DNA of 64,000 nucleotides, from positions 792,501 to 856,500 of the forward strand of contig NZ_CAKLBX010000001.1 in assembly GCF_920987055.1 (NCBI RefSeq). Direction: 5' to 3'. This stretch comes from Novosphingobium sp. CECT 9465. Lineage in GTDB: Bacteria; Pseudomonadota; Alphaproteobacteria; Sphingomonadales; Sphingomonadaceae. This document shows positions 19,559-26,933 of the stretch, in pieces. Within the stretch, counting starts at the first letter, position 1. The number at the start of each line of letters is the position of its first letter. The position numbers and the translations under genes were made by a program. Under the pieces are notes generated by a model, which did no database searches, had not been told where the DNA came from, and saw only the letters and a program-made list of their open reading frames with translations.

Positions 19559-20920
19559 ATGACCGACACGACACCAGCAGCCACCCCCGTAGCCACGATC
19601 GTCCTCGCCGCCGGAAAAGGCACCCGCATGAAGAGCGACCTGCACAAGGTCCTTCACCCCATTGCCGGGCGCCCCATGCTGATGCACCTGATGGACAGCG
19701 CCGAAGCCCTCGCGCCAGCCCGGCAGGTCGTCGTCGCAGGCCACGGCCGCGAACAGCTCGAAAAGGCGCTCGGCACCCGCGCCACCATCGCCGTGCAGGA
19801 TCCGCAGCACGGCACCGCCCACGCCGTCCAGCAGGCCGAAGCCGCACTCGCAGGCTTCGATGGCGATGTGCTGATCCTCTATGGCGACGTGCCTTTCGTC
19901 CGCACCGCTACCATGCAGTCCATGCTGGATCGCCTCCACGAAGCTGACAGCCCCGCCGCCGTCGTCCTCGCCTTCGCGCCCGAAAACCCTCTGCAATATG
20001 GCCGGGTGATCGCAGAAGGCGACCGTATCGTGAAGATGGTCGAACACAAGGACGCCACCACCGAAGAACGCGCCTGCAACGTCTGCAATTCAGGCCTGAT
20101 GGCCGTGCGCAGCGAAGACCTGTTCGGCCTGCTCGCCCGCGTCGGCAACGATAACGCCCAAGGCGAATACTACTTGCCCGACGTGGTCAACATCGCCATC
20201 GCCGATGGCCGCACCTGTGCGGTCGTGGTGACGGACGATGCCGACGAAGTGGCCGGGATCAATTCCCGCGCCGAACTGGCCGAAGCCGAAGGCCGGTGGC
20301 AACAACGCCGCCGGGCGCAGGCCATGGCAGACGGCGCCAGCCTGATCGCCCCCGAAACCGTGTGGTTCGCCTGGGACACGCAGATCGGGCGTGACGTCAC
20401 CATCGAACCCAACGTCGTCTTCGGCCCCGGCGTGACCGTGGCGGACAACGTCGTGATCCACGCGTTCAGCCACCTTGAGGGCGCGACGCTGGCAGAGGGC
20501 GTCCAGATCGGCCCCTACGCCCGCCTGCGGCCCGGCGCAGTGCTGGAGGAAAAGGCCAAGGTCGGCAACTTCGTCGAGATCAAGAACGCCGTCCTGCACA
20601 AGGGCGCCAAGGCCAACCACCTCAGCTACCTCGGCGACGCAGACGTCGGCGCCGGCGCCAACATCGGCGCAGGCACGATCACCTGCAACTACGACGGCTA
20701 CTTCAAGCACAAGACCATAATCGGCGAACGCGCCTTCATCGGCTCGAACTCGGCGCTGATCGCTCCGATAAAGATCGGCGCGGACGCGATTGTGGCGGCA
20801 GGCAGCGCGGTGTCACGCGATGTGGGCGACGGCGAATTGCGGATGGTGAGGGCGGAACAACTGGTCAAGCCGGGCTGGGCTGACCGGTTTCACGACGCGA
20901 TGAAGAAGAAGAAGGGGTGA
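19559..20920 (+). CDS. glmU: Bifunctional UDP-N-acetylglucosamine pyrophosphorylase / glucosamine-1-phosphate N-acetyltransferase
   Basis: 453 residues from ATG 19559 (AAGGA site 8-12 bp upstream); the frame is open further upstream but antisense to gph. The N-terminal nucleotidyl-transferase domain starts with IVLAAGKGTRMKSDLHKVLH. Further markers are QDPQHGTAHAV, LYGDVPF and CNSGLMAV. The C-terminal left-handed beta-helix includes GPYARLRPGAVL, VGNFVEIKN and GAGTITCNYDGYFKH. It makes UDP-GlcNAc for peptidoglycan and LPS. glmS is 2.2 kb downstream in the same direction, separated by a low-GC patch. Confidence 0.97.
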   Translation: MTDTTPAATPVATIVLAAGKGTRMKSDLHKVLHPIAGRPMLMHLMDSAEALAPARQVVVAGHGREQLEKALGTRATIAVQDPQHGTAHAVQQAEAALAGFDGDVLILYGDVPFVRTATMQSMLDRLHEADSPAAVVLAFAPENPLQYGRVIAEGDRIVKMVEHKDATTEERACNVCNSGLMAVRSEDLFGLLARVGNDNAQGEYYLPDVVNIAIADGRTCAVVVTDDADEVAGINSRAELAEAEGRWQQRRRAQAMADGASLIAPETVWFAWDTQIGRDVTIEPNVVFGPGVTVADNVVIHAFSHLEGATLAEGVQIGPYARLRPGAVLEEKAKVGNFVEIKNAVLHKGAKANHLSYLGDADVGAGANIGAGTITCNYDGYFKHKTIIGERAFIGSNSALIAPIKIGADAIVAAGSAVSRDVGDGELRMVRAEQLVKPGWADRFHDAMKKKKG

Positions 20921-21057
20921 GGGCTTTGTGCGACCCAACAATTACGCTGTTTAGGGTTTGCAAGCGTCTTCGACGGGTTTCAGTTTGATTCTCAGAAAGT
21001 ATTTTCTAAAATTGATTGCACAAATTATTGATTCTAAATTTGTGAATAGGATAAATT

Positions 21058-21543
21058 ATGCGGGCAAATTTTCTGATCTTCGCATTCGCGATAGCATCAA
21101 TTACGCCTGCTTTCGCAGCCGAAAAAGGTGGTACATCTGAAGCTCAAAAATTTGCGTCAGCTCGCACATTTTCATTGCCAAACTTGCCTGCGGATAAGCT
21201 TAAGTCCGAATTGTTCCGAAAGGTCAATGGAAATGTAGTAATGGCCGACATTGTGGATCTAAATCTAGATTTTGTGAAGGATCATGGAAAACCTTCGTTT
21301 ATGCCTCCGCAGATGGCTCCACAGACCTCTACTATAATTCTGAAGTTTCCAGACGGCTGGTGGACCATGAATATGGTCAGGTCCGATGGCAACGGTTCGT
21401 TCTTGTGTAGAGTCAGTGTGAGTTTGTTTGAGCCAAAGCCGGACGAAAAGGATTTTTCAAAATATGTATTTTGGTGTCAAGCTGCCCTCACATTGTCAGT
21501 GCTCGATCCCGCTATATTGGACGGTGGATTAGCGGGCGAATAA
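21058..21543 (+). CDS. Hypothetical secreted protein in a low-GC patch
   Basis: 161 residues with a clear Sec signal peptide (hydrophobic core NFLIFAFAIASI, cleavage near PAFAAEKG) and an AGGA ribosome site. The mature part contains FPDGWWTMNM and two cysteines (SFLCRVSV, VFWCQAAL) that could form a disulfide. I recognise no family. Codon use differs from the neighbours: many AAA, TTT, AAT and TCT codons, and visibly lower GC over about 20.95-21.55 kb. That suggests transfer into the glmU-glmS interval. Location and function beyond export are unknown. Confidence 0.65.
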   Translation: MRANFLIFAFAIASITPAFAAEKGGTSEAQKFASARTFSLPNLPADKLKSELFRKVNGNVVMADIVDLNLDFVKDHGKPSFMPPQMAPQTSTIILKFPDGWWTMNMVRSDGNGSFLCRVSVSLFEPKPDEKDFSKYVFWCQAALTLSVLDPAILDGGLAGE

Positions 21544-21613
21544 TGCCAACCTGAAATTACGGTGACACGTGAGTAAATCCCCAAATTCGTCTCGCAACAT
21601 ACGGAGCCGAATC

Positions 21614-21904
21614 ATGAGCGAAGTTTACAACAGCGTTATGGATGGCCTGAATGAAGCGCTGGCTTTCGCGCGTGGCGATAAGACCCGCGCCGTTGTCCAT
21701 CAGGTCGAAGTGCCCGCCGTTGATGTCGCTGCGATCCGGGCCAGCACCGGTCTGTCGCAGGGCGCGTTTGCGCGTAGTATCGGCGTTGCCAAGGGCACGC
21801 TGCTCAACTGGGAACATGGTCGCCGCCGCCCGACCGGCCCCGCGCAAGTGCTGCTGGCGATGATCGCGAAGAAGCCCTCGCTGGTGAGCGAACTCCTGCG
21901 CTGA
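21614..21904 (+). CDS. XRE/HigA-type helix-turn-helix protein (antitoxin-like)
   Basis: 96 residues from ATG 21614 (CGGAG site); an in-frame GTG at 21569 would add 15. The N-terminal ~45 residues (MDGLNEALAFARGDK, HQVEVPAVDVAAIRAST) resemble NadS/HigA-like proteins, and an XRE helix-turn-helix follows: LSQGAFARSIGVAKGTLLNW, then EHGRRRPTGPAQVLL. Such proteins usually partner a RelE/HigB toxin encoded just upstream. Here the preceding 70 bp contain no toxin frame and the gene before it is a secreted protein, so it looks orphaned. It may still be an autoregulator. Confidence 0.75.
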   Translation: MSEVYNSVMDGLNEALAFARGDKTRAVVHQVEVPAVDVAAIRASTGLSQGAFARSIGVAKGTLLNWEHGRRRPTGPAQVLLAMIAKKPSLVSELLR

Positions 21905-21966
21905 AATTCCCGTCGCCCCGGACTTGATTGGCGGTTATCCCCTTCGAGGCAGCAAATACCCAACTT

Positions 21967-22056
21967 CGTCTTGCTGAACTTGTTTCAGCATCCATTTATC
22001 CCTACGGACCGCCGTGCGACTGGAGAGATGGGCCCTGAAACGAGTTCAGGGTGACG
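21967..22056. repeat. Intergenic inverted repeat (CTGAAACAAGTTCAG family)
   Basis: The left arm (21967-21995) contains TTGCTGAACTTGTTTCAGCA and the right arm (22028-22056) contains CCTGAAACGAGTTCAGGGTG in inverted orientation around a 32-nt centre. Each arm is itself partly palindromic. This matches a type of dispersed hairpin common in sphingomonad intergenic regions (recollection, not searched). Confidence 0.65.
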
Positions 22057-22124
22057 ATGTGGTATGAGCAGCATGCAAAAGGGGCCGCCACCGACTTGGC
22101 TCGGACCGACGGGTGAGCGAAGGT

Positions 22125-22156
22125 CGCGCGGGGCAGCGCATCCGCCGCCCCGCGCG
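22125..22156 (-). terminator. GC-rich hairpin downstream of the DUF3597 gene
   Basis: A perfect 10-bp stem, CGCGCGGGGC (22125-22134) with GCCCCGCGCG (22147-22156), lies 8 bp past the stop of the minus-strand DUF3597 gene. No T-tract follows on that strand, so termination is likely but not certain. Confidence 0.45.
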
Positions 22157-22163
22157 CCCAACC

Positions 22164-22574
22164 TTAATCCGTCAAATCAGCAGGCACCTTGCCACCGTTC
22201 TCGGCCAACTTGCGCATCGTTGCCTTGTGCAGCCAGATGTTCATTTCCGCCGAACCGTCGAGCGCGCCGGTGTAGCCGAGTTCCTGCGCGAGTTCCTTGC
22301 GGTTTGCGAGGCTGGAATCGATGTCGAGCAGCTTCATCAGGTCGACAATTGAGGTGCGCCAGTTGAGCGACTGGCCTTGCGCCATCTCGGTGAGATTGGC
22401 TTCGACATCGACTGGTGCGGCTGGCGCTGGCGCGGGTGCTGCCGGGGCAGGGGCACTTGGCGCCGGGGCGGCATTGGCGGCGGGCGCAGGCGCCGGCTTC
22501 GGCGTCTGGCCGGTCTGCGTGGGCCGCGTACCCTTCCATGAAATGGCGTCCATGATCTTGCTGAAAATGCTCAT
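22164..22574 (-). CDS. DUF3597 domain protein
   Basis: 136 residues from ATG 22574, with an AGGAG ribosome site 6 bp before it. A short N-terminus (MSIFSKIMDAISWKGT) is followed by a Pro/Ala-rich linker of about 30 residues, then a helical DUF3597 domain (LNWRTSIVDLMKLLDIDSSL, ELGYTGALDGSAEMNIWLH). DUF3597 proteins are often annotated as LysM-like or stress-associated, but no function is established. No signal peptide or membrane segment. The frame open upstream of 22574 consists of repeat DNA and should not be included. Confidence 0.85.
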   Translation of the reverse strand: MSIFSKIMDAISWKGTRPTQTGQTPKPAPAPAANAAPAPSAPAPAAPAPAPAAPVDVEANLTEMAQGQSLNWRTSIVDLMKLLDIDSSLANRKELAQELGYTGALDGSAEMNIWLHKATMRKLAENGGKVPADLTD

Positions 22575-22672
22575 CTTGCGCTCCTGCGTGGGGTTACAGC
22601 ACAGGCAACCGGCAGTGACGGCATTGTGTTCCGGGTTCGCTGCAAATGCATCGCAAACCCACCCCCAGCCCT

Positions 22673-22786
22673 TCCCGCAAGCGGGAGGGGAGAAGTTCAA
22701 ACAACGCCCCTCCCGCAAGCGGGAGGGGAGAAGTTCAAACAACGCGCCTCCTGCATGCGCGAGGGGAGCGAGACTTGCGGCTCTGC
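22673..22786. repeat. Three tandem 38-bp hairpin units
   Basis: The period is exactly 38 bp, with units starting at 22673, 22711 and 22749. The core of each is TCCCGCAAGCGGGA (a perfect short hairpin in the first two) plus GGGGAGAAGTTCAAACAACG. The third copy is diverged (TCCTGCATGCGCGAGGGGAG). Flanking ACCCCCAGCCC matches the repeat at 24972. There is no unique spacer between units, so this is not a CRISPR array. Confidence 0.85.
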
Positions 22787-23140
22787 AAGAGGCGTTAGTC
22801 GCAGCGGGGTGGGCATCCGCGCCTTTTGCCTGGCCGAAGCAGAATCCCACAAGCCATTTTCCTACAGGCCCGCGAACACGGCAGCGTTCGCAGCATGATC
22901 CCGTCGCCCATCCACCCCGCGTTCCTGCGCCTTATCCCATAAGCGGGCAGGATGGGGCCAAAGCGCCAGCCAGACCGCCCCAGACCTTCCCTCTGGACTG
23001 TGTAAGCTACCTCCGCCCGGACCGGATCAATCCGCGAATCCCCGCTGGACAAACCGCCCGGCGCTGGCGAATGGAAAGACAATCCCAACTTCTTCGTGCG
23101 ATAGAGTGCGAAACGGCTTCTTCAGGATCAAGCGACAGCC
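22787..23140. other. Gene-free stretch upstream of glmS
   Basis: About 350 bp after the 38-bp repeats with no frame resembling a protein on either strand. It must hold the glmS promoter, but no clear -35/-10 pair stands out. I see no glmS ribozyme-like structure, which would not be expected outside Firmicutes. Confidence 0.6.
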
Positions 23141-24964
23141 ATGTGCGGAATTATCGGAATTGTCGGCAAGGAACAGGTGGCGGACCGGCTGGTCGATGGC
23201 CTGCGCCGCATGGAATATCGCGGCTATGACAGCGCGGGGGTCTGCCTTGTCGAAGGCGGGCAGCTCATCCGTCGCCGTGCCGAGGGCAAGCTGAACAATC
23301 TGGTGATCGAACTCGCGCGCAATCCGGCGCAAGGGCTGATCGGCATCGCGCACACCCGCTGGGCCACCCACGGCGCGCCGACCACCAGCAACGCCCACCC
23401 CCACGCGACCGAACATGTCGCGCTGGTCCACAACGGCATCATCGAAAACTTCAAGCCGCTGCGCGATGCCTTGATAGGGCGGGGCCGCACGTTCGAGAGC
23501 GAGACCGACACCGAAGTCGTCGCGCACCTCGTCTCCGAACAGGTCGAGGCGGGCCTTTCCCCGCAGGACGCGGTCAAGGCCGTGCTGCCGCAGCTGCGCG
23601 GCGCCTTCGCGCTCGCCATCGCGTTTCGCGCGCATGACGACATGCTGATCGGCGCGCGCCTCGGCTCGCCGCTGGTGGTGGGCTATGGTGAGGGGGAGAC
23701 CTATCTCGGCTCCGACGCGCTTGCGCTCGCGCCGCTGACCCAGCGCATCACTTATCTTGAAGAAGGCGATTGGGTCGTCATCACCCGCGAAGGCGCGCAG
23801 ATCTTCGATGTGGACGATAATGCGGTGACCCGCCCCATCGTCGCTTCTGGTGCAACCGCCGCCGCCATCGAGAAGGGCAATTATCGCCACTTCATGCAGA
23901 AGGAAATCTTCGAGCAGCCGGTGGTCGTCGCGCAAACCCTGCGCTCGTATCTGCGCCGGGTGGAGCAGACCGTGGCGCTGCCGCAGATCGATTTCGATCT
24001 CGCCAGTATCAACCGCGTCACCATCGTCGCGTGCGGCACCAGCTTCTACGCCGCGATGGTCGCCAAATACTGGTTCGAACAGTTCGCGCGTCTGCCGGTG
24101 GACATCGATGTGGCGTCCGAATTCCGCTACCGCGATCCGGTGCTGGAACCCGGCGGCCTGTCGCTGTTCATTTCGCAGAGCGGCGAGACGGCGGACACGC
24201 TGGCCGCGCTGCGCCACTGCAAGGCGGCGGGGCAGACCATCGCGGTCGTCGTCAATGTGCCCACCAGCACCATGGCGCGCGAGGCGGACCTGCTCCTGCC
24301 CACCCATGCCGGCCCGGAAATCGGCGTGGCTTCGACCAAGGCGTTCACCTGCCAGCTTGCGGTTCTGGCGGCTCTGGCAGCGCATCTCGCGGTCAAGCGC
24401 GGGCGGATGAACCGCGCCGAAGAGGCCGAGATCGTTGAACATCTGGTCGAAGTGCCCGCCGCGCTCAATGCCGCTCTGGCCCATGACGATGAGATCGCGG
24501 GCATGGCCCACCTGATCGCACCAGCGCGCGACGTGCTCTATCTTGGGCGCGGGGCGGACTATCCGCTGGCGCTGGAAGGCGCGCTGAAGCTCAAGGAAAT
24601 CAGCTACATTCACGCCGAGGGTTATGCTTCGGGGGAAATGAAGCACGGGCCGATCGCGCTGATCGACGAACTGGTGCCGGTGATCGTGCTGGCCCCGTCA
24701 GGCCCGCTGTTCGAAAAGACCGTGAGCAACATGCAGGAAGTCCGCGCGCGCGGGGGCAAGGTCGTGCTGATTTCCGACGCGGAAGGCATTGCTGAAGCCG
24801 GGGAGGGGTGCCTCGCCACCATCGAAATGCCCAAGGTTCACCCGCTGATCGCGCCGCTGGTCTATGCCGTGCCGGTGCAATTGCTTGCCTATCACGTTGC
24901 CGTGGCCAAGGGCACCGATGTTGACCAACCGCGCAATCTGGCGAAGTCGGTTACGGTGGAATAA
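23141..24964 (+). CDS. glmS: Glutamine--fructose-6-phosphate aminotransferase (isomerizing)
   Basis: 607 residues. The N-terminal glutaminase domain begins MCGIIGIVG with Cys2 as the N-terminal nucleophile, then RRMEYRGYDSAG and HTRWATHGAPTTSNAHPH. Two SIS sugar-isomerase domains follow (VACGTSFYAAMVAKYWFE, SQSGETADTLAAL, GRGADYPLALEGALKLKEIS). The protein ends in DQPRNLAKSVTVE, the usual C-terminus that closes over the active site. It makes glucosamine-6-phosphate, the entry step to UDP-GlcNAc completed by GlmU encoded upstream. The 3' end faces gltX across a repeat-derived hairpin. Confidence 0.98.
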   Translation: MCGIIGIVGKEQVADRLVDGLRRMEYRGYDSAGVCLVEGGQLIRRRAEGKLNNLVIELARNPAQGLIGIAHTRWATHGAPTTSNAHPHATEHVALVHNGIIENFKPLRDALIGRGRTFESETDTEVVAHLVSEQVEAGLSPQDAVKAVLPQLRGAFALAIAFRAHDDMLIGARLGSPLVVGYGEGETYLGSDALALAPLTQRITYLEEGDWVVITREGAQIFDVDDNAVTRPIVASGATAAAIEKGNYRHFMQKEIFEQPVVVAQTLRSYLRRVEQTVALPQIDFDLASINRVTIVACGTSFYAAMVAKYWFEQFARLPVDIDVASEFRYRDPVLEPGGLSLFISQSGETADTLAALRHCKAAGQTIAVVVNVPTSTMAREADLLLPTHAGPEIGVASTKAFTCQLAVLAALAAHLAVKRGRMNRAEEAEIVEHLVEVPAALNAALAHDDEIAGMAHLIAPARDVLYLGRGADYPLALEGALKLKEISYIHAEGYASGEMKHGPIALIDELVPVIVLAPSGPLFEKTVSNMQEVRARGGKVVLISDAEGIAEAGEGCLATIEMPKVHPLIAPLVYAVPVQLLAYHVAVAKGTDVDQPRNLAKSVTVE

Positions 24965-24971
24965 CGCTACA

Positions 24972-25053
24972 CTTCCCCCCTCCCCGGCGGGGAGGGGCTG
25001 GGGGTGGGGGCTCCACAGACGTTGAACACCCCCACCCGGCCTCCCCCTCAAGG
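24972..25053. repeat. GC-rich inverted repeat between convergent glmS and gltX
   Basis: CCCCTCCCC-GGC-GGGGAGGGG (24977-24997) forms an inner hairpin. GGCTGGGGGTGGGG and ACACCCCCACCCGGCC then pair across the region, so the whole 80 bp can fold. It probably works as a bidirectional terminator. The GGCTGGGGGTGGG part is shared with the DNA flanking the 22673 repeats. Confidence 0.65.
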
Positions 25054-25065
25054 CGGAGGAGAAGG

Positions 25066-26394
25066 CTACGCGCGCAGCCTGCGCACCGCTTCATCCTGCG
25101 CAATCAGGGGAAGCAGCGCTGCCATTTCCGGGCCGTGGTCCTGACCGGTCAGTGCCTGACGCAGCGGCAGGAACAGCGTCTTGCCCTTGCGCCCGGTGCT
25201 GTCCTTGAGCGAAGTGGTCAGCGCGCGCCAGGGATCGGCGCTCCAGTCGAGCGAGACTGCGACGTTCGCCGCCTCTGCCAGAAACGCCCGCGTTTCGTCG
25301 TCGAACGCAGGCGGAGCAATCGGTCCGGTCACCACCTGCCACCAGCCCGCAGCCTCATCGATATGGGCAAGGTTGGGGCGGATCGCCTCCCAGGCCGCTT
25401 CGCTCATGCCATCGGGCAGGAGGTGTGCGACGCGGGCATAGGGCAGGCGATGCACGATCTGGGCGTTGACGCGGTGCAGGTCCGCCTCGTCAAAGCGCGC
25501 CGGTGCGCGGCCGAAGCGCGAAAGATCGAAGCTGGCGGCCAGCGCATCGGCATCGAGCGTCGCGTCCACCGGATCGGACGTACCGAGCCGCGCCAGCAGC
25601 GCAACGATGGCTTCCGGCTCGATGCCTTGCTGGCGGAAATCGGCCATACCCAGTGCGCCAAGGCGCTTGGACAGCTTGCCCTCGCTGCCGGTCAGCAGGG
25701 CTTCGTGGGCAAAGCGCGGCGGCTGCGCGCCCAGCGCGGTAAACATCTGGATCTGTGTGGCGGTGTTCGAAACGTGATCCTCGCCGCGCAAAACGTCAGT
25801 CACGCCCATCGCGATATCGTCAATCGCGGACGGCAGCATATAGAGCCACGATCCATCGGCGCGGCGCACGACAGGGTCCGACATCTGGCGCGGATCGAAG
25901 CTCTGGGGACCGCGGATGCCATCTTCCCAGGTGATCGGCTGGTCATGGTCGAGAAGGAAGCGCCAGTGCGGCTTCTCGCCCGCCGCCGCTTTCGCCGCAT
26001 GCTCGTCCTCGGTCAGCTTCAGGCCGGAACGGTCATAGATCGGCGGAAGCCCGCGCCCCAGCAGCACCTTGCGCTTGAGGTCGAGTTCCTGCGACGTTTC
26101 GTAACAGCGATAGAGCCGCCCGGCCTCGACCAGACGCTCGAACTCGGCCTGGTATATCGCGAAGCGCGCTGACTGCCGTTCTTCGCCATCGGGCACCAGC
26201 CCCAGCCAGATCAGATCGGCGCGGATCGCCTCGACATATTCCTCGCGGCTACGCTCGGCATCGGTATCGTCGATGCGCAGCAGGAACTTGCCGTTGGTCT
26301 TCTTTGCCAGCAGCCAGTTATGCAGCGCGGTGCGGACATTGCCGACGTGCAGCTTTCCGGTGGGTGAGGGGGCGAAGCGGGTTACCGTGATCAT
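25066..26394 (-). CDS. gltX: Glutamate--tRNA ligase
   Basis: 442 residues, a compact GluRS. The class I signatures are RFAPSPTGKLHVGNVRTALH (HIGH equivalent HVGN) and EGKLSKRLG (KMSKS equivalent). The zinc-type insert is reduced and the C-terminal anticodon domain is short, ending in QALTGQDHGPEMAALLPLI. Many alphaproteobacteria carry two GluRS copies, one able to charge tRNA-Gln with Glu for GatCAB; which type this is cannot be fixed from sequence by eye. It is followed 27 bp further down the other way by an unrelated small gene. Confidence 0.96.
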   Translation of the reverse strand: MITVTRFAPSPTGKLHVGNVRTALHNWLLAKKTNGKFLLRIDDTDAERSREEYVEAIRADLIWLGLVPDGEERQSARFAIYQAEFERLVEAGRLYRCYETSQELDLKRKVLLGRGLPPIYDRSGLKLTEDEHAAKAAAGEKPHWRFLLDHDQPITWEDGIRGPQSFDPRQMSDPVVRRADGSWLYMLPSAIDDIAMGVTDVLRGEDHVSNTATQIQMFTALGAQPPRFAHEALLTGSEGKLSKRLGALGMADFRQQGIEPEAIVALLARLGTSDPVDATLDADALAASFDLSRFGRAPARFDEADLHRVNAQIVHRLPYARVAHLLPDGMSEAAWEAIRPNLAHIDEAAGWWQVVTGPIAPPAFDDETRAFLAEAANVAVSLDWSADPWRALTTSLKDSTGRKGKTLFLPLRQALTGQDHGPEMAALLPLIAQDEAVRRLRA

Positions 26395-26421
26395 GGTTCA
26401 CGCCCCTATCGCGGAGCGGCG

Positions 26422-26856
26422 TCAAGGGGAAGGGAGCAGTGCGACCGCGTGGACGGTGGATTCGTAGAGAGCGGCGTGGCGTTCGGGGCGCACGAAACCG
26501 TCGACTGCCAATGCAAAACCGGTGCGGTCCGCCGCCAGCGCCGTGCGGACGAGCGCGGATAGCGTCACCTCGTCGGGCGTCATCGCCAGGCAGCAGGGGC
26601 GGTTGACCATGAACGGTTCGGGCCAGACCTGCTTGATCGTGGCAACAAGGCCATGGACCGCGCAGGCGGCTTCGATGCTGCGATAACGTCGGGCAAGGTC
26701 GGGCACGGGATCGCGGTCGGCCTGATCGAACAGCGCGCACAGGCGCATCGCCATGACCATGTGCAGCGCGGTCAGCGTCAATCCGCGCACGTCGTGCGGC
26801 CGGGCGAGCCTTTCGACCGTGCTGGAGAACCGGGTGGTGTATTCGCCTGCTGGCAT
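26422..26856 (-). CDS. Conserved hypothetical protein behind Fur-box-like palindromes
   Basis: 144 residues from ATG 26856, with GAGAGGA upstream. A helical protein with no signal peptide. Features include a hydrophobic stretch LTLTALHMVMAMRLCALFD, a CC pair in VNRPCCLAMTPDE, and many small helices to the end. I do not recognise a family. Its 77-bp upstream region holds two 15-bp near-palindromes (26871 and 26914) of the TGCGAA-N3-TTCGCA form, resembling alphaproteobacterial Fur sites, so iron-dependent control is plausible. nadE ends just upstream in the same direction but the palindromes suggest an independent promoter. Confidence 0.7.
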   Translation of the reverse strand: MPAGEYTTRFSSTVERLARPHDVRGLTLTALHMVMAMRLCALFDQADRDPVPDLARRYRSIEAACAVHGLVATIKQVWPEPFMVNRPCCLAMTPDEVTLSALVRTALAADRTGFALAVDGFVRPERHAALYESTVHAVALLPSP

Positions 26857-26870
26857 CGGAAATCCTCTCT

Positions 26871-26885
26871 TGCGAACGATTCGCA
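26871..26885 (-). promoter_or_regulatory. Fur-box-like palindrome 1 (TGCGAA-CGA-TTCGCA)
   Basis: A near-perfect palindrome with 6-bp arms and a 3-nt centre, 15 bp upstream of the ATG at 26856. It is the exact reverse complement of the site at 26914. It overlaps the ribosome-site/leader region, a good place for repression. Confidence 0.55.
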
Positions 26886-26913
26886 AACTAGGGCGCTTAG
26901 CTCTTCCCGTCAA

Positions 26914-26928
26914 TGCGAATCGTTCGCA
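26914..26928 (-). promoter_or_regulatory. Fur-box-like palindrome 2 (TGCGAA-TCG-TTCGCA)
   Basis: The second copy is inverted relative to the first and lies 6 bp past the nadE stop. Centre-to-centre spacing is 43 bp, about four helical turns. The form fits alphaproteobacterial Fur sites as I recall them (TGCGAAT-N-ATTCGCA), with changes in the central bases. Confidence 0.5.
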
Positions 26929-26933
26929 ATAAT

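Noticed and set aside
21544..21613. Toxin gene for the antitoxin-like HTH protein
   Set aside because: The 70 bp before the gene hold no frame, and the preceding gene codes for an exported protein unlike RelE/HigB.
22673..22786. 38-bp direct repeats as a CRISPR array
   Set aside because: Units abut without unique spacers, there are only three, the third is decayed, and no cas genes are present.
22787..23140. glmS ribozyme or riboswitch upstream of glmS
   Set aside because: No core structure recognisable and the element is known from Gram-positive bacteria.
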